From: Triglochin maritima
Lineage: Eukaryota > Streptophyta > Magnoliopsida > Alismatales > Juncaginaceae
Length of the DNA stretch: 64,000 nucleotides
Reading direction: 5' to 3'
Assembly (NCBI GenBank): GCA_963682175.1
Contig: OY821787.1
Coordinates: 13,370,501 to 13,434,500 of the forward strand
The position numbers were made by a program, and so were the translations under genes. This document shows, in pieces, positions 1 to 11,351 of the stretch; the stretch's first letter is position 1, and every line of letters begins with the position of its first letter. The notes under the pieces were generated by a model that made no database searches, was not told the origin of the DNA, and saw only the letters and a program-made list of their open reading frames with translations.

Positions 1-950
1 CCCAATTGGGTCATAATCCTCTATTGCAAGCCTCACTCACGAGTTCACAAACCCGATCTCCGATCCGGGCTGAGATCAAGTCTTTTACAAAGCAAACTTG
101 CGAACAACATCGCCAACTTGATTCTACCTCTCACGATCTGAGACAGGAGCTTTCTGCTGACGCTTGAACAACTCTTGTAATTCAACAAAGTAGGACTGAG
201 AATCATTGATCTACACTCTAGACTGAAGCACACTTGAGTAGGATATGATTTGGGAACACAAGTGGTGAATTTAGGCTTGAGTGTGTGTAGTTTATGTTTG
301 AGGATGAGGAAGGTTTTCTCTCAAGGAATGGTTCAATAGGAGGTGTAAGAGATATATTAAACTAAGATTTGAAAACCTATTTTTAATCTCTATGTTCTAT
401 ATAGTCATTGAGGCTAAGGACCGAAGGGATAAAAAAGCAACCGACAAAAGGAGCAAAAGTGATCTTCTATTCGGGTGCCACTCGATCGACCATTGATCAA
501 TATGATTCAACCATTTACTTAAGTCGTAAGTTAACGATAAGAAGAATATGCCTAACGGTCGGACCAACACAATGTAAATTGGAGTAAGAATACTGGACAT
601 TAAGGAAACAATTGACCGATAGGTCAAAGGCGGTCCAACAGAAGCAAGAACAGTTACTGTCTAGTTTTTGGTCTTAATCAGTCGAGCGCTAGGTGTGGTC
701 CAGTCAATCTAAGGTCTGGAGTCCAAATTGGGCAAATGAACGTTTTTTTTAAATTAGCTGCTGGAGAATAACGACAAGAAAATGACTTGAAAAGGAAATT
801 CGAAAACTAAGTAACGGTGGGACCAAAAGGTCAGAACGGTAGACCGTTCTAGCAAATAGTTGTTGTTAACAAATGGTTAGACGGAACCCAATTTTCGGTT
901 GACTAGTTGGCACATACTAGCTGAAGTTGAGGTTTGTGGTTTTGTTGTTA
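1..950 (-). repeat. Truncated SIRE-like Ty1/copia LTR
   Basis: The start of the window has the same internal organisation as the better-defined LTR at 29469-30911: a segment resembling an inverted-cap 'gg(c/t)tat(a)(g/a)tcctct' motif, pyrimidine-rich stretches, then motifs related to CGGTCGACCG (for example near 483, 890-905). The element would read on the minus strand. The left part lies outside the window, and the right boundary near 950 is a guess because no clear TG/CA end or polypurine tract is visible. No coding sequence is recognisable inside. This is an LTR remnant by resemblance only. Confidence 0.4.
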
Positions 951-1159
951 AGGTTTGGGTGATCTATTGAAGTCCAAATAAAGTAAAATTTGGTGTGTGA
1001 CTTCTATATGAAACCTAGAGTGAGTTATTTTTATGATGAAATAAATATCAAGATTCCAACTCAAAGGTTGGACAATTACCAATGGCAAAGTGACGATTCT
1101 CGCTATTTTGGTGAGGCTTAACCGAGTATATACCTCTTTTATGTAACATCAACAGTATA
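951..1159. other. Unassigned spacer
   Basis: No open frame, motif or repeat that I can assign. It lies between an LTR-like fragment and a LINE fragment and may belong to either. Confidence 0.4.
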
Positions 1160-1722
1160 GCACATGGAAATGGCTCAAACACACCATTCTTGTTTCATAG
1201 TTGGTTTGGAGACTGCACACTAAGTGATCAATAGGCAGCTATCTTTAATCAGGCTAAACATCCCTCGATCTCTGTTAAGAATATATGGGGTGATAGCCCA
1301 CTGCAAGGGAATTGGATGTATTAGAGATTCAAAAGGAATTTATCTGATAACCAAAAGTTTCGCTTATATTCGACACTGTTAAAGTTCTCATTGCCAAATT
1401 ACCAAGAGAAAGAACTTGGAAACTAAATAAAAAGGGATCGTTCATTGTGTGCAACATATATAAACTAGTAACGGATGGAGGAATGAGACACCCATTAATG
1501 AACAAAGTGTGGAAATCAAAGTGTCCTCCCAAAGTGTGGACATTTGCTTGGCTACTTGGTGAGAATAAACATCGCACTCACGAGAATTTAATCCGGTAAA
1601 AAAGGACCGATGTGTCCTACATGTCCACTTTGTGGTATTGATGATGAGTCTGTTAACCATATTTTCTTTGATTATGACTTCGCCAACCACTTTTGGGAGA
1701 TATGTGCCCACCCGGATTTAAA
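1160..1722 (+). pseudogene. LINE (non-LTR retrotransposon) ORF2 C-terminal fragment with zf-RVT region
   Basis: Read on the plus strand in shifting frames, this stretch gives peptides typical of the end of plant LINE ORF2. A 'GNGSNTPFLFHSWFGD' segment near 1165 matches the usual 'GNGxxTxFWxDxW' block. Near 1500-1570 'WKSKCPPKVWTFAWLL' is the standard entry to the zinc-binding reverse transcriptase domain. 'CPLCGIDDESVNHIFF' with a following 'FW' near 1630-1700 is its cysteine/histidine part. Several stops and frame changes interrupt it, so it is dead. The upstream RT and endonuclease parts and the poly(A) tail are not visible. The family assignment rests on motif order; I am fairly sure it is LINE-derived. 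Confidence 0.65.
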
Positions 1723-3654
1723 CTTCCAACCTTAGAATAATTATTAATTCTGAAGTCTTATTCGTAATCACCTCGATGACTCGTGGAATTGTCTTATTAA
1801 TGCTTTTTGGTGGAGGAGGCCCGAGAGAGGCTAGAGGAAGAGGAAGCATGGGTGAGGGAGCTTGAAAAAAGACAGCGATACATCGAGGAATTTGGCATGC
1901 TCCCCCAGCTTCTGAAGCTACCGACACGAACAAAACTTAGGTTCTTAGCTTAAGTATTTGAACCTTATGTTCCCTTTTGGTGGTGGTGTTGTTGCTTTTG
2001 AACTTTGGTGCTCAAAACCTTTTGCTCTTGTACCCCTGATATGGGAAATTTGTGTTTTGACTTGTGTGTTGTGGTTATCGCACCCTAGGGCTTTTATTTG
2101 ATGAAAATCACCACTTTATCAAAACAAAACAAAAATCGTAGTCTTATGGGTTTTTCTAGTTTAGTCAGCGAGGGTGAGCAGAAACCTACAATCATGCGGA
2201 ATATGGAATGATAATATTTTTAATAGTTTAAAGGAAGTTCATGATTATAATGCTAAGTACGTATCTTATCCAATGCTTAAATATTGTTTGCGTTTGATAT
2301 CAGTGAGGCTTTGGACAAGGTCAAGACATGTCATCCACATACTTTCCAGATTTCAATCAACTACTCAAGAGACAAGATACACCAAACATAAAACATTTAT
2401 TATTAATGTACTAACGCAAAACTTTGACCTCAAAGAGACGGGTTTGGCTTTCGTCTTGGAGGTTGTCGAAGCGAAATCCAGCACTAGGAAAGGCTCTGGC
2501 AGTAGATGAAGTACTGGCACAAGCCACGGCGGAGGATGAAGAAGAAGAGGTGCTCGCCCAAAAGTAGTTGCATTCGGGGCTATAGGTGGCAGTCGTGTTG
2601 CTAGAGATAACAAACACAATAACTTTAATTGCACAAATAGTGGAGTTGCCAACCGAAACAACACATCGAATCGCACAAATAGTGGAGTTGCCAACGGAAA
2701 CAACATCTAATTGCACAACTAGTGGAGTTGGACATATGCATAGAATGTGTGTTTGGTTGTTTAGTTTCTTTAATTTTTCCATATCTTTTGTAAAAAAAAG
2801 TAAGGTTTCATACAATGTGGAATATTTGTTGTTTTATTTTGGGTTGCAGAACGTGGCACAACAATCTTTATACTAGTTTTACATGTTTGGTTTAGCATCA
2901 TTGGTCCGAGAGAAATCTCAGGCATCTAAAAAAATCATGAATAATGCTTAGAAAATTATAGAAAATTTTCGAACATCAAATAACGCAGCTTCTTGTCAGA
3001 AGCTAAGGAAATCAAGGTCTGAGTTTACTCGGATAAAGTTCAGACGGCCAAAAGAGGGCCTGGTTGTACGAATCATGATGTATTCAAAGCTAGTGTTTAC
3101 TGAGGTGGTATTCGAGCAACGAGATATGGTATTGGTCGTCTGAATTGGGGTTTGGACAATTTCTAAAGATTTACTAAATGTTTGATCACGGTTCCAATAT
3201 GTGCCCAAGTTTACATAGGATCATAGAACTCAATAAGAGAAAATTACAAGTCTTATCTTCAATCCTGTGATCCTTGAATCTTCAACACCTAGTAAGATAT
3301 AATAAAAAAATGCACAGGTGTGGTGTATATGTGTATGTGTGTATGGAAATTGAATCATTGATTAAGTGCTAGAGTTAATCATCATCATTAAAATAAAGAT
3401 AGGATTATAAGTCTATTTGGCCAACAATGCATAGCCTTCATCAAAATCTCATCTCCACAAGCATCCTCAATATCATGTGGCTCTATATTAAAATTGAAAG
3501 CTTGATGTGCACATGTTCCCTCGTGCTAGATTTAGTTTTATTTCCTTGATCACAACCGACAATTAGGTCAAGAGGATGTGAATTGGCATATCTCCATTCC
3601 TTGTTTGGTTGCGGATGTAAATCTATGAGGGGTGGACGTTTTCCACACTAAGAG
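1723..3654. other. Unassigned AT-rich spacer
   Basis: About 1.9 kb with no gene I can defend. Open frames of 60-130 codons occur on both strands around 2170-2880, but they overlap each other, have low-complexity or repeat-driven composition and match no family I know. A purine-rich stretch near 1810-1880 could encode a short acidic/arginine-rich peptide, but has no supporting context. The only structured feature is the short tandem repeat annotated separately. Confidence 0.4.
2628..2730. repeat. Minisatellite, about 42-bp unit, 2.5 copies
   Basis: A unit beginning TTGCACAAATAGTGGAGTTG repeats at about 42-bp spacing (starts near 2628, 2670 and 2712), with one or two changes per copy and the last copy partial. 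It creates repetitive peptides in several frames, which accounts for the overlapping open frames here. Confidence 0.7.
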
Positions 3655-4597
3655 TATATTTATTAATATGGTTTTTTTCATCCACAAAGATACGTTGACT
3701 AGGATAAATTGTTTTTTTCCATTAATATGGTTTTTTCGGCAACAAAGATACGTTGACTAGGAACCCCGTGAAGCTTAACCACTTCTTCAACAAACCTTTG
3801 GGCCACCATAGCTGCAGTTAAGAGGTGATTGAGAGTGATGAAATGGGCATATTTAGAGACTCTATCAACCACCACCAAGATACAAGAGTAACCTTGAGAC
3901 AATGGGAGACTCTCAATAAAAATCATTGCTATATCTCTCTAGATCTGCTGTGGGGTAGGAAGTGGTTGTAACAAACCTGCTGGAGCTAATGTTTCGTATT
4001 TGCTTTGTTGGCATATGTCACATCTCTTGATGAGGTTCTTCAATTCAGTAGTCATCCCTTTCCATAGAAAATTCTACTTGACGTACCTTGTGCAGTGTTT
4101 TATCATATCTATCATGTCTTGTGGTGGGAGTGGAGCTCCTACATATATGACTCTCTCAGTGAGGATAGTATACTTCACCAACCTTTTCCTCCCGTTGTAA
4201 AATAGCATCGCATTCTCCCACTTGTGCTAACTAGAACTCAACCTGCCTTCATCCACCTTTTCTTCAGTTTCAGGTGTTCTGTATTGTCTCTATAAGTTGA
4301 TTTGATTTCCTCCAGCCGTGAAGTGACAAGTACAGAAAGTACATGATCAAGGACAGTGATCAATTTATGCGAATCCTGCATGACTCTTGAAAGAGCATAT
4401 GCTTCTTGGTTGTGATTCCCATATTTGAATGTCACCTTGTAATCATACCCTAATATCTTGACTAACCACCTATTCTGGGCATTATTGTGAATTGTTTCAC
4501 TCAGAAGATGTTGGAGGCTCTAGTGATCAGTTTTGATAGTGAATTGTTGAAACATTAAGTATGATTTCCACTTTGTGACAACAAAGAAGACTACTTA
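3655..4597 (-). pseudogene. Decayed Ty3/gypsy pol, 3' half (RNase H end and integrase)
   Basis: Minus-strand peptides run from the end of RNase H ('KYGNHNQEAYALSR', about 4435-4390, corresponding to the usual N-x-x-ADALSR block) to an integrase core ('SQGYSCILVVVDRVSKYAHFI...VVKLHGVPS', 3926-3740). Sequence after LHGVPS is lost, so the second catalytic Asp and the Glu are missing. A local duplication near 3662-3760 repeats about 40 bp ending in GTTGACTAGGA. The matching upstream half lies at 13523-14205 across the Tekay insertion, and the duplicated ACTTA at 4593-4597 marks the break. The lineage resembles Reina-type chromoviruses, but this is uncertain. Confidence 0.75.
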
Positions 4598-6768
4598 TGT
4601 AACGTCCCGAAACAGCGGAAGATTTAAAATTTCAAAATAACCAACATAACAGACAACTCACGCGGGAACGTCACTAATATATAAATATATAAATCCGGGT
4701 GCACCCAAAATACAAGGAGTTTTCCAAAAGAAATACGACTACAATACAGATACAATGGAAGAGAATACAAGTAGTCGTACGATCTAGCAACTGCCGAAGA
4801 GGATCCGACTCCAAAGCGCTCCGTCCTCGGTCACCACCCACCCGGACCTACTGCGATCCTGAAAAAGATGCAACAACAATGCCTGAGTTTCCAGAAGGAA
4901 ACCCCGTATACCAACTCACCTATATGCATGCATCACATAATGAACCTATCATACTAGTAGCATGTCATGGCATCAACAGAAATGGAAAACAGTTCCCCCG
5001 AAGGGTAAAACAGGACATCAGTCCGACAATCAATCATCGGGTCTCCCGAAGAGACCTACTGCAGGCACATGCAGTCTAGTAGCCCGCGACATCGCACCCC
5101 CCACACGCAGCTACACTACTCAAGGGTTCGGCAGGGAGCCTCTGTCACGTCTACGCGCCGATAGAAACAGATCTGTAAATCTCAGTGGTCGGGGCCACAG
5201 GGACCAACGGGGCCGTCGCCCGGAAGGTATAACAACATCATCTCGGTAGGTGCCCAGCCGAGGAAAACAACAAGCCGGCACAGCCTCGGCCCAACAATCA
5301 TCATCGCCGGCACAACCTCGGCGGCATCACCGGCACAGCATCGGTGGTCCAACACAACAGTCCGGCACAGCATCGGACAGATCCAGACCGAAGTCTGCCA
5401 GGTCATCGGGCTCCTCGAGCCGCGAACACCAACCGCGCCGCTATAAAAGCAGGGCAGCGACCTCCGTAGCCCCAAGGGCCGGTAGTCACCTCACCCAACG
5501 CCAGTTGCGTGCCCGCACAACATCAACACTGGGATCCGCGATCCCTCAGGCCTGCTATACTACAAAGTGCCAACAAACATCTCAAAAGTCACGGTCCATA
5601 CATGGAGCTGACGCGTCCCGAACACCCACACTCTTCCCAACGGCGGTCCCTGGGCAGGCACGCATCACGCGCCCACCGTCACCTCCCGGCTCACGCACAA
5701 GGCGAGGACACGGGTTTCCGTGGCAAAGTTGGCGTTCAAAAAGGGAACCTGGGATTCTGTTCTGTGCCCCAACGGTCGACCGAAAGAGGTGATTCGGTCG
5801 ACCGGTTCCATAAAGGAATCGGTCGACCGTACTCCTATAACGGTCTACCGCTGCGCTCAAGACAGAACCCCCAACGGTCGAACAAGGGTCTAAAACCGGT
5901 CGACCGAACGAGGTCAAAATCCGGAGTCTGGTCAACATTAAATTCCACTCTATCGGTCGACCGACTCAGGGGTCTCGGTCGACCGAAAACAGACAGGGTC
6001 AACCTAGTATTCTACGTCATCAAACGGTCGAACGTAAACATACTACCGGTCGAACAAACATGCAATCGGTCGAACGCAATATAAATCGGTCGAACAATTC
6101 AAACAATACTAACAGGTACACTTAAGTTCCGGTCGAACACAACAAGGACCGGTCGACCGATAACAGGTAGAAAATCCCAACTCACCAGCAATAATGCACT
6201 ACCGGTCGACCGCCCCAAGGCATCGTTCGACCGGTGAAGGTTAAAGTCGGGCAAACAGTGCTAAAACGGTCGACCGCCCGAAGGACCCGGTCGACCGTTG
6301 GTCGTCTTCAACCTCGCGCCAGCCGAGGTTTTACGAAGAAACGCGTCGCCGGAGAGGTCCTCGACCTCCCCCGACCGACCAACAACACCCTTCCACAAGG
6401 GTGGGCAACAAAATCACACTAATGAGCGGCATACCTCAAATGAAGACGACGAAACGCCGGAGCAAGCTCACGCCTCCGTCCTCCCCGCGACGACCTCCTC
6501 ACGCCGGAACCTCCGAGCCTTCTTCCTCCTCTGGTCGCCGGATAGAAAAATGGAGAGGGAGTGAGAGAGTGCAAGAAGGAAAAGAGAGAGAGAGAGAGAG
6601 AGAGAAACACTTAAATAACCCTACACCCCAACACCTCTCCCTCACCCTACACCATACTCCTACACTCCAACCCATACCTCCACAACAACTCCACCATACC
6701 TCCTCTCTCCTCCAAGTCAAACCTCACTTAACCCTAATTAAACCCTAAACAGGGTTAGGGACATAACA
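4598..6768 (-). repeat. Tekay-like element, 3' LTR
   Basis: In element orientation it begins TGTTATGTCCC and ends GGGACGTTACA. It holds an imperfect GCCGGCACAGC(A/C)TCGG-type repeat at about 5272-5380, a dense array of the CGGTCGACCG palindrome (5773-6297), a (GA)n tract near 6585-6604, and telomere-like CCCTAA/AGGGTT motifs at 6728-6760. Plus-strand open frames of up to 191 codons here are identical in both LTRs and match no protein family; I treat them as non-coding. Confidence 0.96.
5773..6297. repeat. CGGTCGACCG palindrome array in left Tekay LTR
   Basis: About ten exact copies of the 10-bp palindrome CGGTCGACCG occur here (for example 5773-5782, 5795-5804, 5820-5829), plus about seven variants such as CGGTCGAACG or CGGTCTACCG. 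They are irregularly spaced, so this is a cluster of sites rather than a simple tandem repeat. Confidence 0.9.
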
Positions 6769-6782
6769 ATCCACCCAACTTA
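6769..6782 (-). other. Polypurine tract (Tekay-like element)
   Basis: On the minus strand a purine-rich run ending GTTGGGTGGAT lies immediately before the TG of the 3' LTR, the position where plus-strand DNA synthesis is primed. Confidence 0.85.
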
Positions 6783-6809
6783 AAAGGATTTCGTCCCGAA
6801 ATCAAGCAA

Positions 6810-9800
6810 CTACTCACCGAAAAGCTCTGGATACTGCCTTCTGACGTCCTCCTCAATCTCCCAAGTGGCCTCGCGCTCGCTGTGATGCTGCCATCTGACC
6901 TTCACCATCGGAATGGTCCTCCTCCTGAGCTGGTGATCCATGCGATCAACAATCTCGACCGGCCTCTCCTCGAGCGACAAGTCCTGCTGAATCTCTGGCA
7001 CTGCTATCTCAATAACGTGAGACGGATCTGCAACGTACTTCCTCAGCATCGATACATGGAAGACGTTGTGAAGACCCGAAAACTGCGGCGGCAAAGCAAT
7101 CCGGTAGGCAACCTCTCCAACTCGGTCCAAGATCTCGAACGGCCCAACATACCTCGGACTCAGCTTCCCCTTCTTCCCAAACCTCATCACACCTCGGGCA
7201 GGGGAAATCTTCAGAAACACATGGTCGCCCACCTCGAAACTCAGCGCTCGTCTGCGTCGATCTGCATAACTCTTCTGCCTGCTCTGTGCCGTGGCCAGTC
7301 TCCTCCTGATCACATCCACCTTCTCTGCATACATCTGCACGATCTCTGGCCCAACTAACTGCCTCTCGCCCACATCACTCCAGCATACCGGTGATCTGCA
7401 AGGCCTCCCGTACAAAGCCTCGTACGGTGCCATCCCAATACTCGAGTGGTAGCTGTTGTTGTAGGCGAACTCTATCAGTGGCAGGTGCTCATCCCAGTGC
7501 CCTGCCCAATCCAATGTGCATGCTCTCAGCATATCCTCCAGGGTCTGAATCGTCCTCTCTGACTGACCATCGGTCTGCGGATGGAACGCTGTACTGAATC
7601 TCAGACGCGTCCCCAAAGCCTGCTGCAGACTCCCCCAAAATCTGGAAGTGAATCGAGGATCTCGATCGGAGATGATGCTCACTGGCACTCCATGCAACCT
7701 AACTATCTCCTCCACGTACAACTTAGCTAGACCCTCCAAAGGCAACGTGGTCCTGATCGCTAAGAAATGCGCCGACTTGGTCAGTCGATCGACTATCACC
7801 CAAATCGCGTCGTGGAATCTCCTCGTCTTCGGCAATCCCGTGACAAAATCCATCGTCACGTGCTCCCACTTCCACTCAGGAAGCTCAATACACTGCATCG
7901 GTCCTGCTGGCCTCTGATGCTCAATCTTCACCTGCTGGCAGACCAAGCATCGCTCCACAAACTCTGCAATATCCTTCTTCATGCCCTTCCACCAGAAGTT
8001 CCGCTGCAGGTCCTTATACATCTTCGTGCTCCCCGGATGAATGGTGTATCTAGCTCTGTGTGCCTCCTCCATGATGTCATCTCTCAGCCCATCAACCTTC
8101 GGCACCCAAATCCGACTCCTGAACCTCAGACCACCATCAACCCCCACACTGAAATCTGATCCATCTCTGGAAGCCAACTGTAGCAGACCAGCTAACTCCT
8201 CATCCCCCTGCTGAGCCTGAACCAACCGTGAGACAGTCTGCGGCTCCACCCGAAGCCCAGCAATCACTGCTCCCTCTGAGCCCTCTGTGAACGGTCTCCA
8301 CTCTGACAAAGCCTCGAGTAACCTCCACTCCTGGATGCACAGACTCGCAACTGAAACCTCCACCTTCCTGCTCAGCGCATCTGCAACCGAATTCGCCTTC
8401 CCCGGATGATAGGAAATGGTGAAGTCGTAGTCCTTAATGAACTCGAGCCATCTGCGCTGCCTCATATTCAGCTCCTTCTGCGAGAACAAGTACTTCAGAC
8501 TCTGATGGTCGGTGAAGACCTCGAACTGCTCGCCATACAGATAGTGCCGCCAGGTCTTCAACGCATGAACTACTGCTGCTAACTCCAGATCGTGAGTCGG
8601 GTAGTTCTTCTCGTGCACCTTCAGCTGCCTCGAAGCGTACGCGACCACCTTCCCATGCTGCATCAGGACACAACCCAAGCCTATCCCGGATGCATCGCTG
8701 TAAATCACGTAGCCTCCACTGCCACTCGGTAGCGTCAGAATAGGTGCTGTCGTCAACCGCCTCTTCAGCTCCTGAAAGCTGTCCTCGCACTTCTGGGACC
8801 AAACGAACTTGACGCCTTTCTGCGTCAATGCTGTCAGCGGCGATGCAAGTCTGGAGAAATCCTGGATAAACCGTCTGTAATACCCTGCCAGACCTACGAA
8901 ACTCCTGATCTCCGTCACGCTCGTCGGGGCTCTCCACTGAGTCACTGCCTCGACCTTCGCCGGATCCACTGAAATCCCATCTGCTGACACAATATGCCCC
9001 AGAAAAGCCACCTGATCCAACCAAAACTCGCACTTCGTGTACTTGGCATATAGCTGCTGATCCCTCAAGATGCCAAGCACAATCCTCAGGTGCTCTCGAT
9101 GCTGCTCCCTGTCAGGCGAGTATATCAAAATGTCGTCTACGAATACAACGACAAATCTGTCGAGGTACGGCTGGAAGGTCCTATTCGTCAGATCCATGAA
9201 TGCTGCAGGCGCATTCGTCAGTCCAAATGGCATCACCAAGAACTCGTAGTGGCCGTACCGCGTCCTGAAGGCTGTCTTCTGAACATCTGCCTCCCTGATC
9301 CGCAACTGATGATAACCCGAACGCAGATCGATCTTCGAGAACACTCTCGCTGTCTGCAACTGATCAAACAAATCATCAATCCTGGGCAAAGGATACCGAT
9401 TCCGAACGGTAACCTTATTCAGCATCCTGTAGTCGATGCACATCCGCAACGACCCATCCTTCTTCTTCACGAAGAGCACAGGCGCTCCCCATGGAGAAAC
9501 ACTCGGTCGAATGAACCCGGACTCCATCAACTCCTGCAATTGCTTCTTCAGCTCTGTCAACTCTGCAGGTGCCATACGATACGGTGCCTTCGACTGAGGT
9601 GTCGTACCCGCTACCAGCTCGATGCCGAACTCGATCTCTCGGTGCGGCGGTAACGCTGGAATCTCCGCTGGAAACACATCCGGAAACTCCTGCACAATCT
9701 CTATGTCCTCCAGTCTCCTCGTCTCACGATCAGGAACTACCAGCGTGGCCACAAACGCTCTGCATCCCTGCTGTATCAGTCTCTGTGCCCTAACTGCAGA

Positions 9801-11219
9801 CACAATCAGACGACCCCCTCTGCTCCTCGCACCTCTGATCAGAACATCTGGCAAACCCTCCATCGGAATCAGGATCTTCTTCTCACGGCAAAAGACCCGC
9901 ACGTCGTACCGGGACAGCCAGTCCATCCCCAGTATGACGTCGAAGTCCACCATCGGTAACAAGACCAGATCTGCCGGAAAATCGTGGTCTCCCGAAGCAA
10001 CTGTGGTGCCGGGGAAAAAGCTCCCCACAGTGCCCACCTCACCCATGGGCGTGCTGACCTCCAAAACATCAGTCAGCAGCACAGGGGTCCGACCCAACTC
10101 GCCAGCAAACTTCTCCGAAATGAAGGAGTGAGTGGCGCCGCAATCAAACAACACACGCGCTACTGAACCAGAAACTGAAAGCGTACCTTCCACGACGGTG
10201 TTGGAGTCCCTCGCCTCCTCAGCCTGGATAGTGAAGACTCGCCCGGTCCTCCTGCTCTGCCCCGGTGCAACAACTGATCGGCTACCTCCGCCTCTGCCTA
10301 CTGCTGGTGGTCCCGGCCTCCTGCTCGGCTCACCCTGCCTCTGAGGACAATCACGGACAAAATGCCCCATCTGACCACAACCCATGCACGCTCCAGTCCG
10401 ACGGGGACACTCCTGCCCCGGATGGAACCTCCCGCAGTAAGTGCACGCTCCTGACTGACGTGCTCCTCCACCATCGAACCTGGGCCTCTTGCCCGAGTTC
10501 CCTGCTCCACGACCAGCGACTCTGCTGCCGGTGCTCACTGGCGCCTTCCGCGCCTCCTGAATACACTCCCTCTGGTCCTGCTCGATGATCGTAGCATGCT
10601 TCACCGCATCAGCAAGGGTCCGCGGCATGCTGTTGATCACCCGAGATCGAAGCGGCTGTCTCAGTCCCTTCACGAACTTCCTCGCCCGCTGCTCTGGGGT
10701 CACACAAATCTCAGGGCAGTAACGCTCCAAAGCGTTGAACCTGCTGATGTAGCTCGTCAGTGTCATGTCCTTCTGCTCTAGCGACATGAACTCCTCCCTC
10801 TTCTGATCCCTGACATGCTGGGGGAAGTACTGCTCATGAAACACCTCCAAGAACTCCTCCCAGCTCACATCCACACGATCATCAAACAACACCGTGGACG
10901 TAGATCTCCACCAGTTGGCAGCCTCGCCATCGAACACGTAGGTGGCCAGCTCCACCATCCTCTCAGGTGCTACACCAATAGCACGGAAAATCTTCTCCAT
11001 CCGGAAGACCCAATCCTCTGCAACCTCTGGGGCCCTCCTGCCATCAAAAGTCGGCGGGTGCTGACGCATGAACCGATCGTGCTCAGCTCCCACCCCGCTC
11101 TGAGCGCTCTGAGCAGCCTGACGCTCCAGAAACTCGCCCAGCCTGTCCCATTGAGCACCCGAAGTGTCGTCACTGGGATCACGATCGCGTGGAGAACTCC
11201 TCACGCGCCTAGGTGCCAT
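6810..11219 (-). CDS. Tekay-like gag-pol polyprotein, intact
   Basis: A single 1469-codon frame. In order: gag capsid-like region about residues 50-225; CCHC zinc knuckle C278/C281/H286/C291; aspartic protease around D359; reverse transcriptase about 555-735 with FVDD (D695, D696); RNase H from D842 to the ADALSR block near 946-951; integrase with H1054/H1061/C1091/C1094 zinc site and a DD35E triad D1124, D1185, E1221; the GPF motif (RYVGPFEIL) near 1357-1365; and a C-terminal chromodomain-like region about 1417-1466. This order and the end place it in Ty3/gypsy chromoviruses, Tekay/Del clade. The ATG at 11219 is the first after the primer site. One oddity: the protease motif reads DCGA where DSGA/DTGA is usual. 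No stop or frameshift is seen, so it may be functional. The chromodomain is thought to direct integration to marked chromatin. Confidence 0.97.
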   Translation of the reverse strand: MAPRRVRSSPRDRDPSDDTSGAQWDRLGEFLERQAAQSAQSGVGAEHDRFMRQHPPTFDGRRAPEVAEDWVFRMEKIFRAIGVAPERMVELATYVFDGEAANWWRSTSTVLFDDRVDVSWEEFLEVFHEQYFPQHVRDQKREEFMSLEQKDMTLTSYISRFNALERYCPEICVTPEQRARKFVKGLRQPLRSRVINSMPRTLADAVKHATIIEQDQRECIQEARKAPVSTGSRVAGRGAGNSGKRPRFDGGGARQSGACTYCGRFHPGQECPRRTGACMGCGQMGHFVRDCPQRQGEPSRRPGPPAVGRGGGSRSVVAPGQSRRTGRVFTIQAEEARDSNTVVEGTLSVSGSVARVLFDCGATHSFISEKFAGELGRTPVLLTDVLEVSTPMGEVGTVGSFFPGTTVASGDHDFPADLVLLPMVDFDVILGMDWLSRYDVRVFCREKKILIPMEGLPDVLIRGARSRGGRLIVSAVRAQRLIQQGCRAFVATLVVPDRETRRLEDIEIVQEFPDVFPAEIPALPPHREIEFGIELVAGTTPQSKAPYRMAPAELTELKKQLQELMESGFIRPSVSPWGAPVLFVKKKDGSLRMCIDYRMLNKVTVRNRYPLPRIDDLFDQLQTARVFSKIDLRSGYHQLRIREADVQKTAFRTRYGHYEFLVMPFGLTNAPAAFMDLTNRTFQPYLDRFVVVFVDDILIYSPDREQHREHLRIVLGILRDQQLYAKYTKCEFWLDQVAFLGHIVSADGISVDPAKVEAVTQWRAPTSVTEIRSFVGLAGYYRRFIQDFSRLASPLTALTQKGVKFVWSQKCEDSFQELKRRLTTAPILTLPSGSGGYVIYSDASGIGLGCVLMQHGKVVAYASRQLKVHEKNYPTHDLELAAVVHALKTWRHYLYGEQFEVFTDHQSLKYLFSQKELNMRQRRWLEFIKDYDFTISYHPGKANSVADALSRKVEVSVASLCIQEWRLLEALSEWRPFTEGSEGAVIAGLRVEPQTVSRLVQAQQGDEELAGLLQLASRDGSDFSVGVDGGLRFRSRIWVPKVDGLRDDIMEEAHRARYTIHPGSTKMYKDLQRNFWWKGMKKDIAEFVERCLVCQQVKIEHQRPAGPMQCIELPEWKWEHVTMDFVTGLPKTRRFHDAIWVIVDRLTKSAHFLAIRTTLPLEGLAKLYVEEIVRLHGVPVSIISDRDPRFTSRFWGSLQQALGTRLRFSTAFHPQTDGQSERTIQTLEDMLRACTLDWAGHWDEHLPLIEFAYNNSYHSSIGMAPYEALYGRPCRSPVCWSDVGERQLVGPEIVQMYAEKVDVIRRRLATAQSRQKSYADRRRRALSFEVGDHVFLKISPARGVMRFGKKGKLSPRYVGPFEILDRVGEVAYRIALPPQFSGLHNVFHVSMLRKYVADPSHVIEIAVPEIQQDLSLEERPVEIVDRMDHQLRRRTIPMVKVRWQHHSEREATWEIEEDVRRQYPELFGE

Positions 11220-11336
11220 CTGTCACCACAACAATCAACAGATAAGCAACAATGCATGCATGAGCTACGAAATTAATGCATGCCTCTAGCACTACTCCTA
11301 AGGGTGGTTCTTTAGACGAAGACACAGGAATCGACC
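11220..11336 (-). other. 5' leader of Tekay-like element
   Basis: A 117-bp leader between the primer binding site and the gag-pol start codon. No upstream open frame of note. Confidence 0.7.
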
Positions 11337-11348
11337 GCTCTGATACCA
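11337..11348 (-). other. Primer binding site, initiator tRNA-Met
   Basis: The minus strand reads TGGTATCAGAGC three bases after the 5' LTR, the classic plant site complementary to the 3' end of initiator tRNA-Met. Confidence 0.95.
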
Positions 11349-11351
11349 AGT

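Noticed and set aside
2174..2876. Host gene candidate with overlapping 96-134-codon frames
   Set aside because: Frames overlap on both strands, are driven by a 42-bp repeat and lack recognisable domains.
5773..6297. Palindrome array as a CRISPR or satellite
   Set aside because: Spacing is irregular, units are 10 bp, it lies inside an LTR, and the genome is eukaryotic.
4699..6748. Open plus-strand frames of up to 191 codons in the Tekay LTR, duplicated at 11453-13502
   Set aside because: They overlap in several frames and on both strands, follow the GC-rich palindrome composition and match no protein family; identity between copies only reflects recent LTR duplication.
6882..10166. Plus-strand open frames of 60-190 codons opposite the Tekay polyprotein
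   Set aside because: Shadow frames of a GC-rich real gene on the other strand.
11337..11348. tRNA gene at the TGGTATCAGAGC site
   Set aside because: Only the 12-base primer site is present; no tRNA fold around it.
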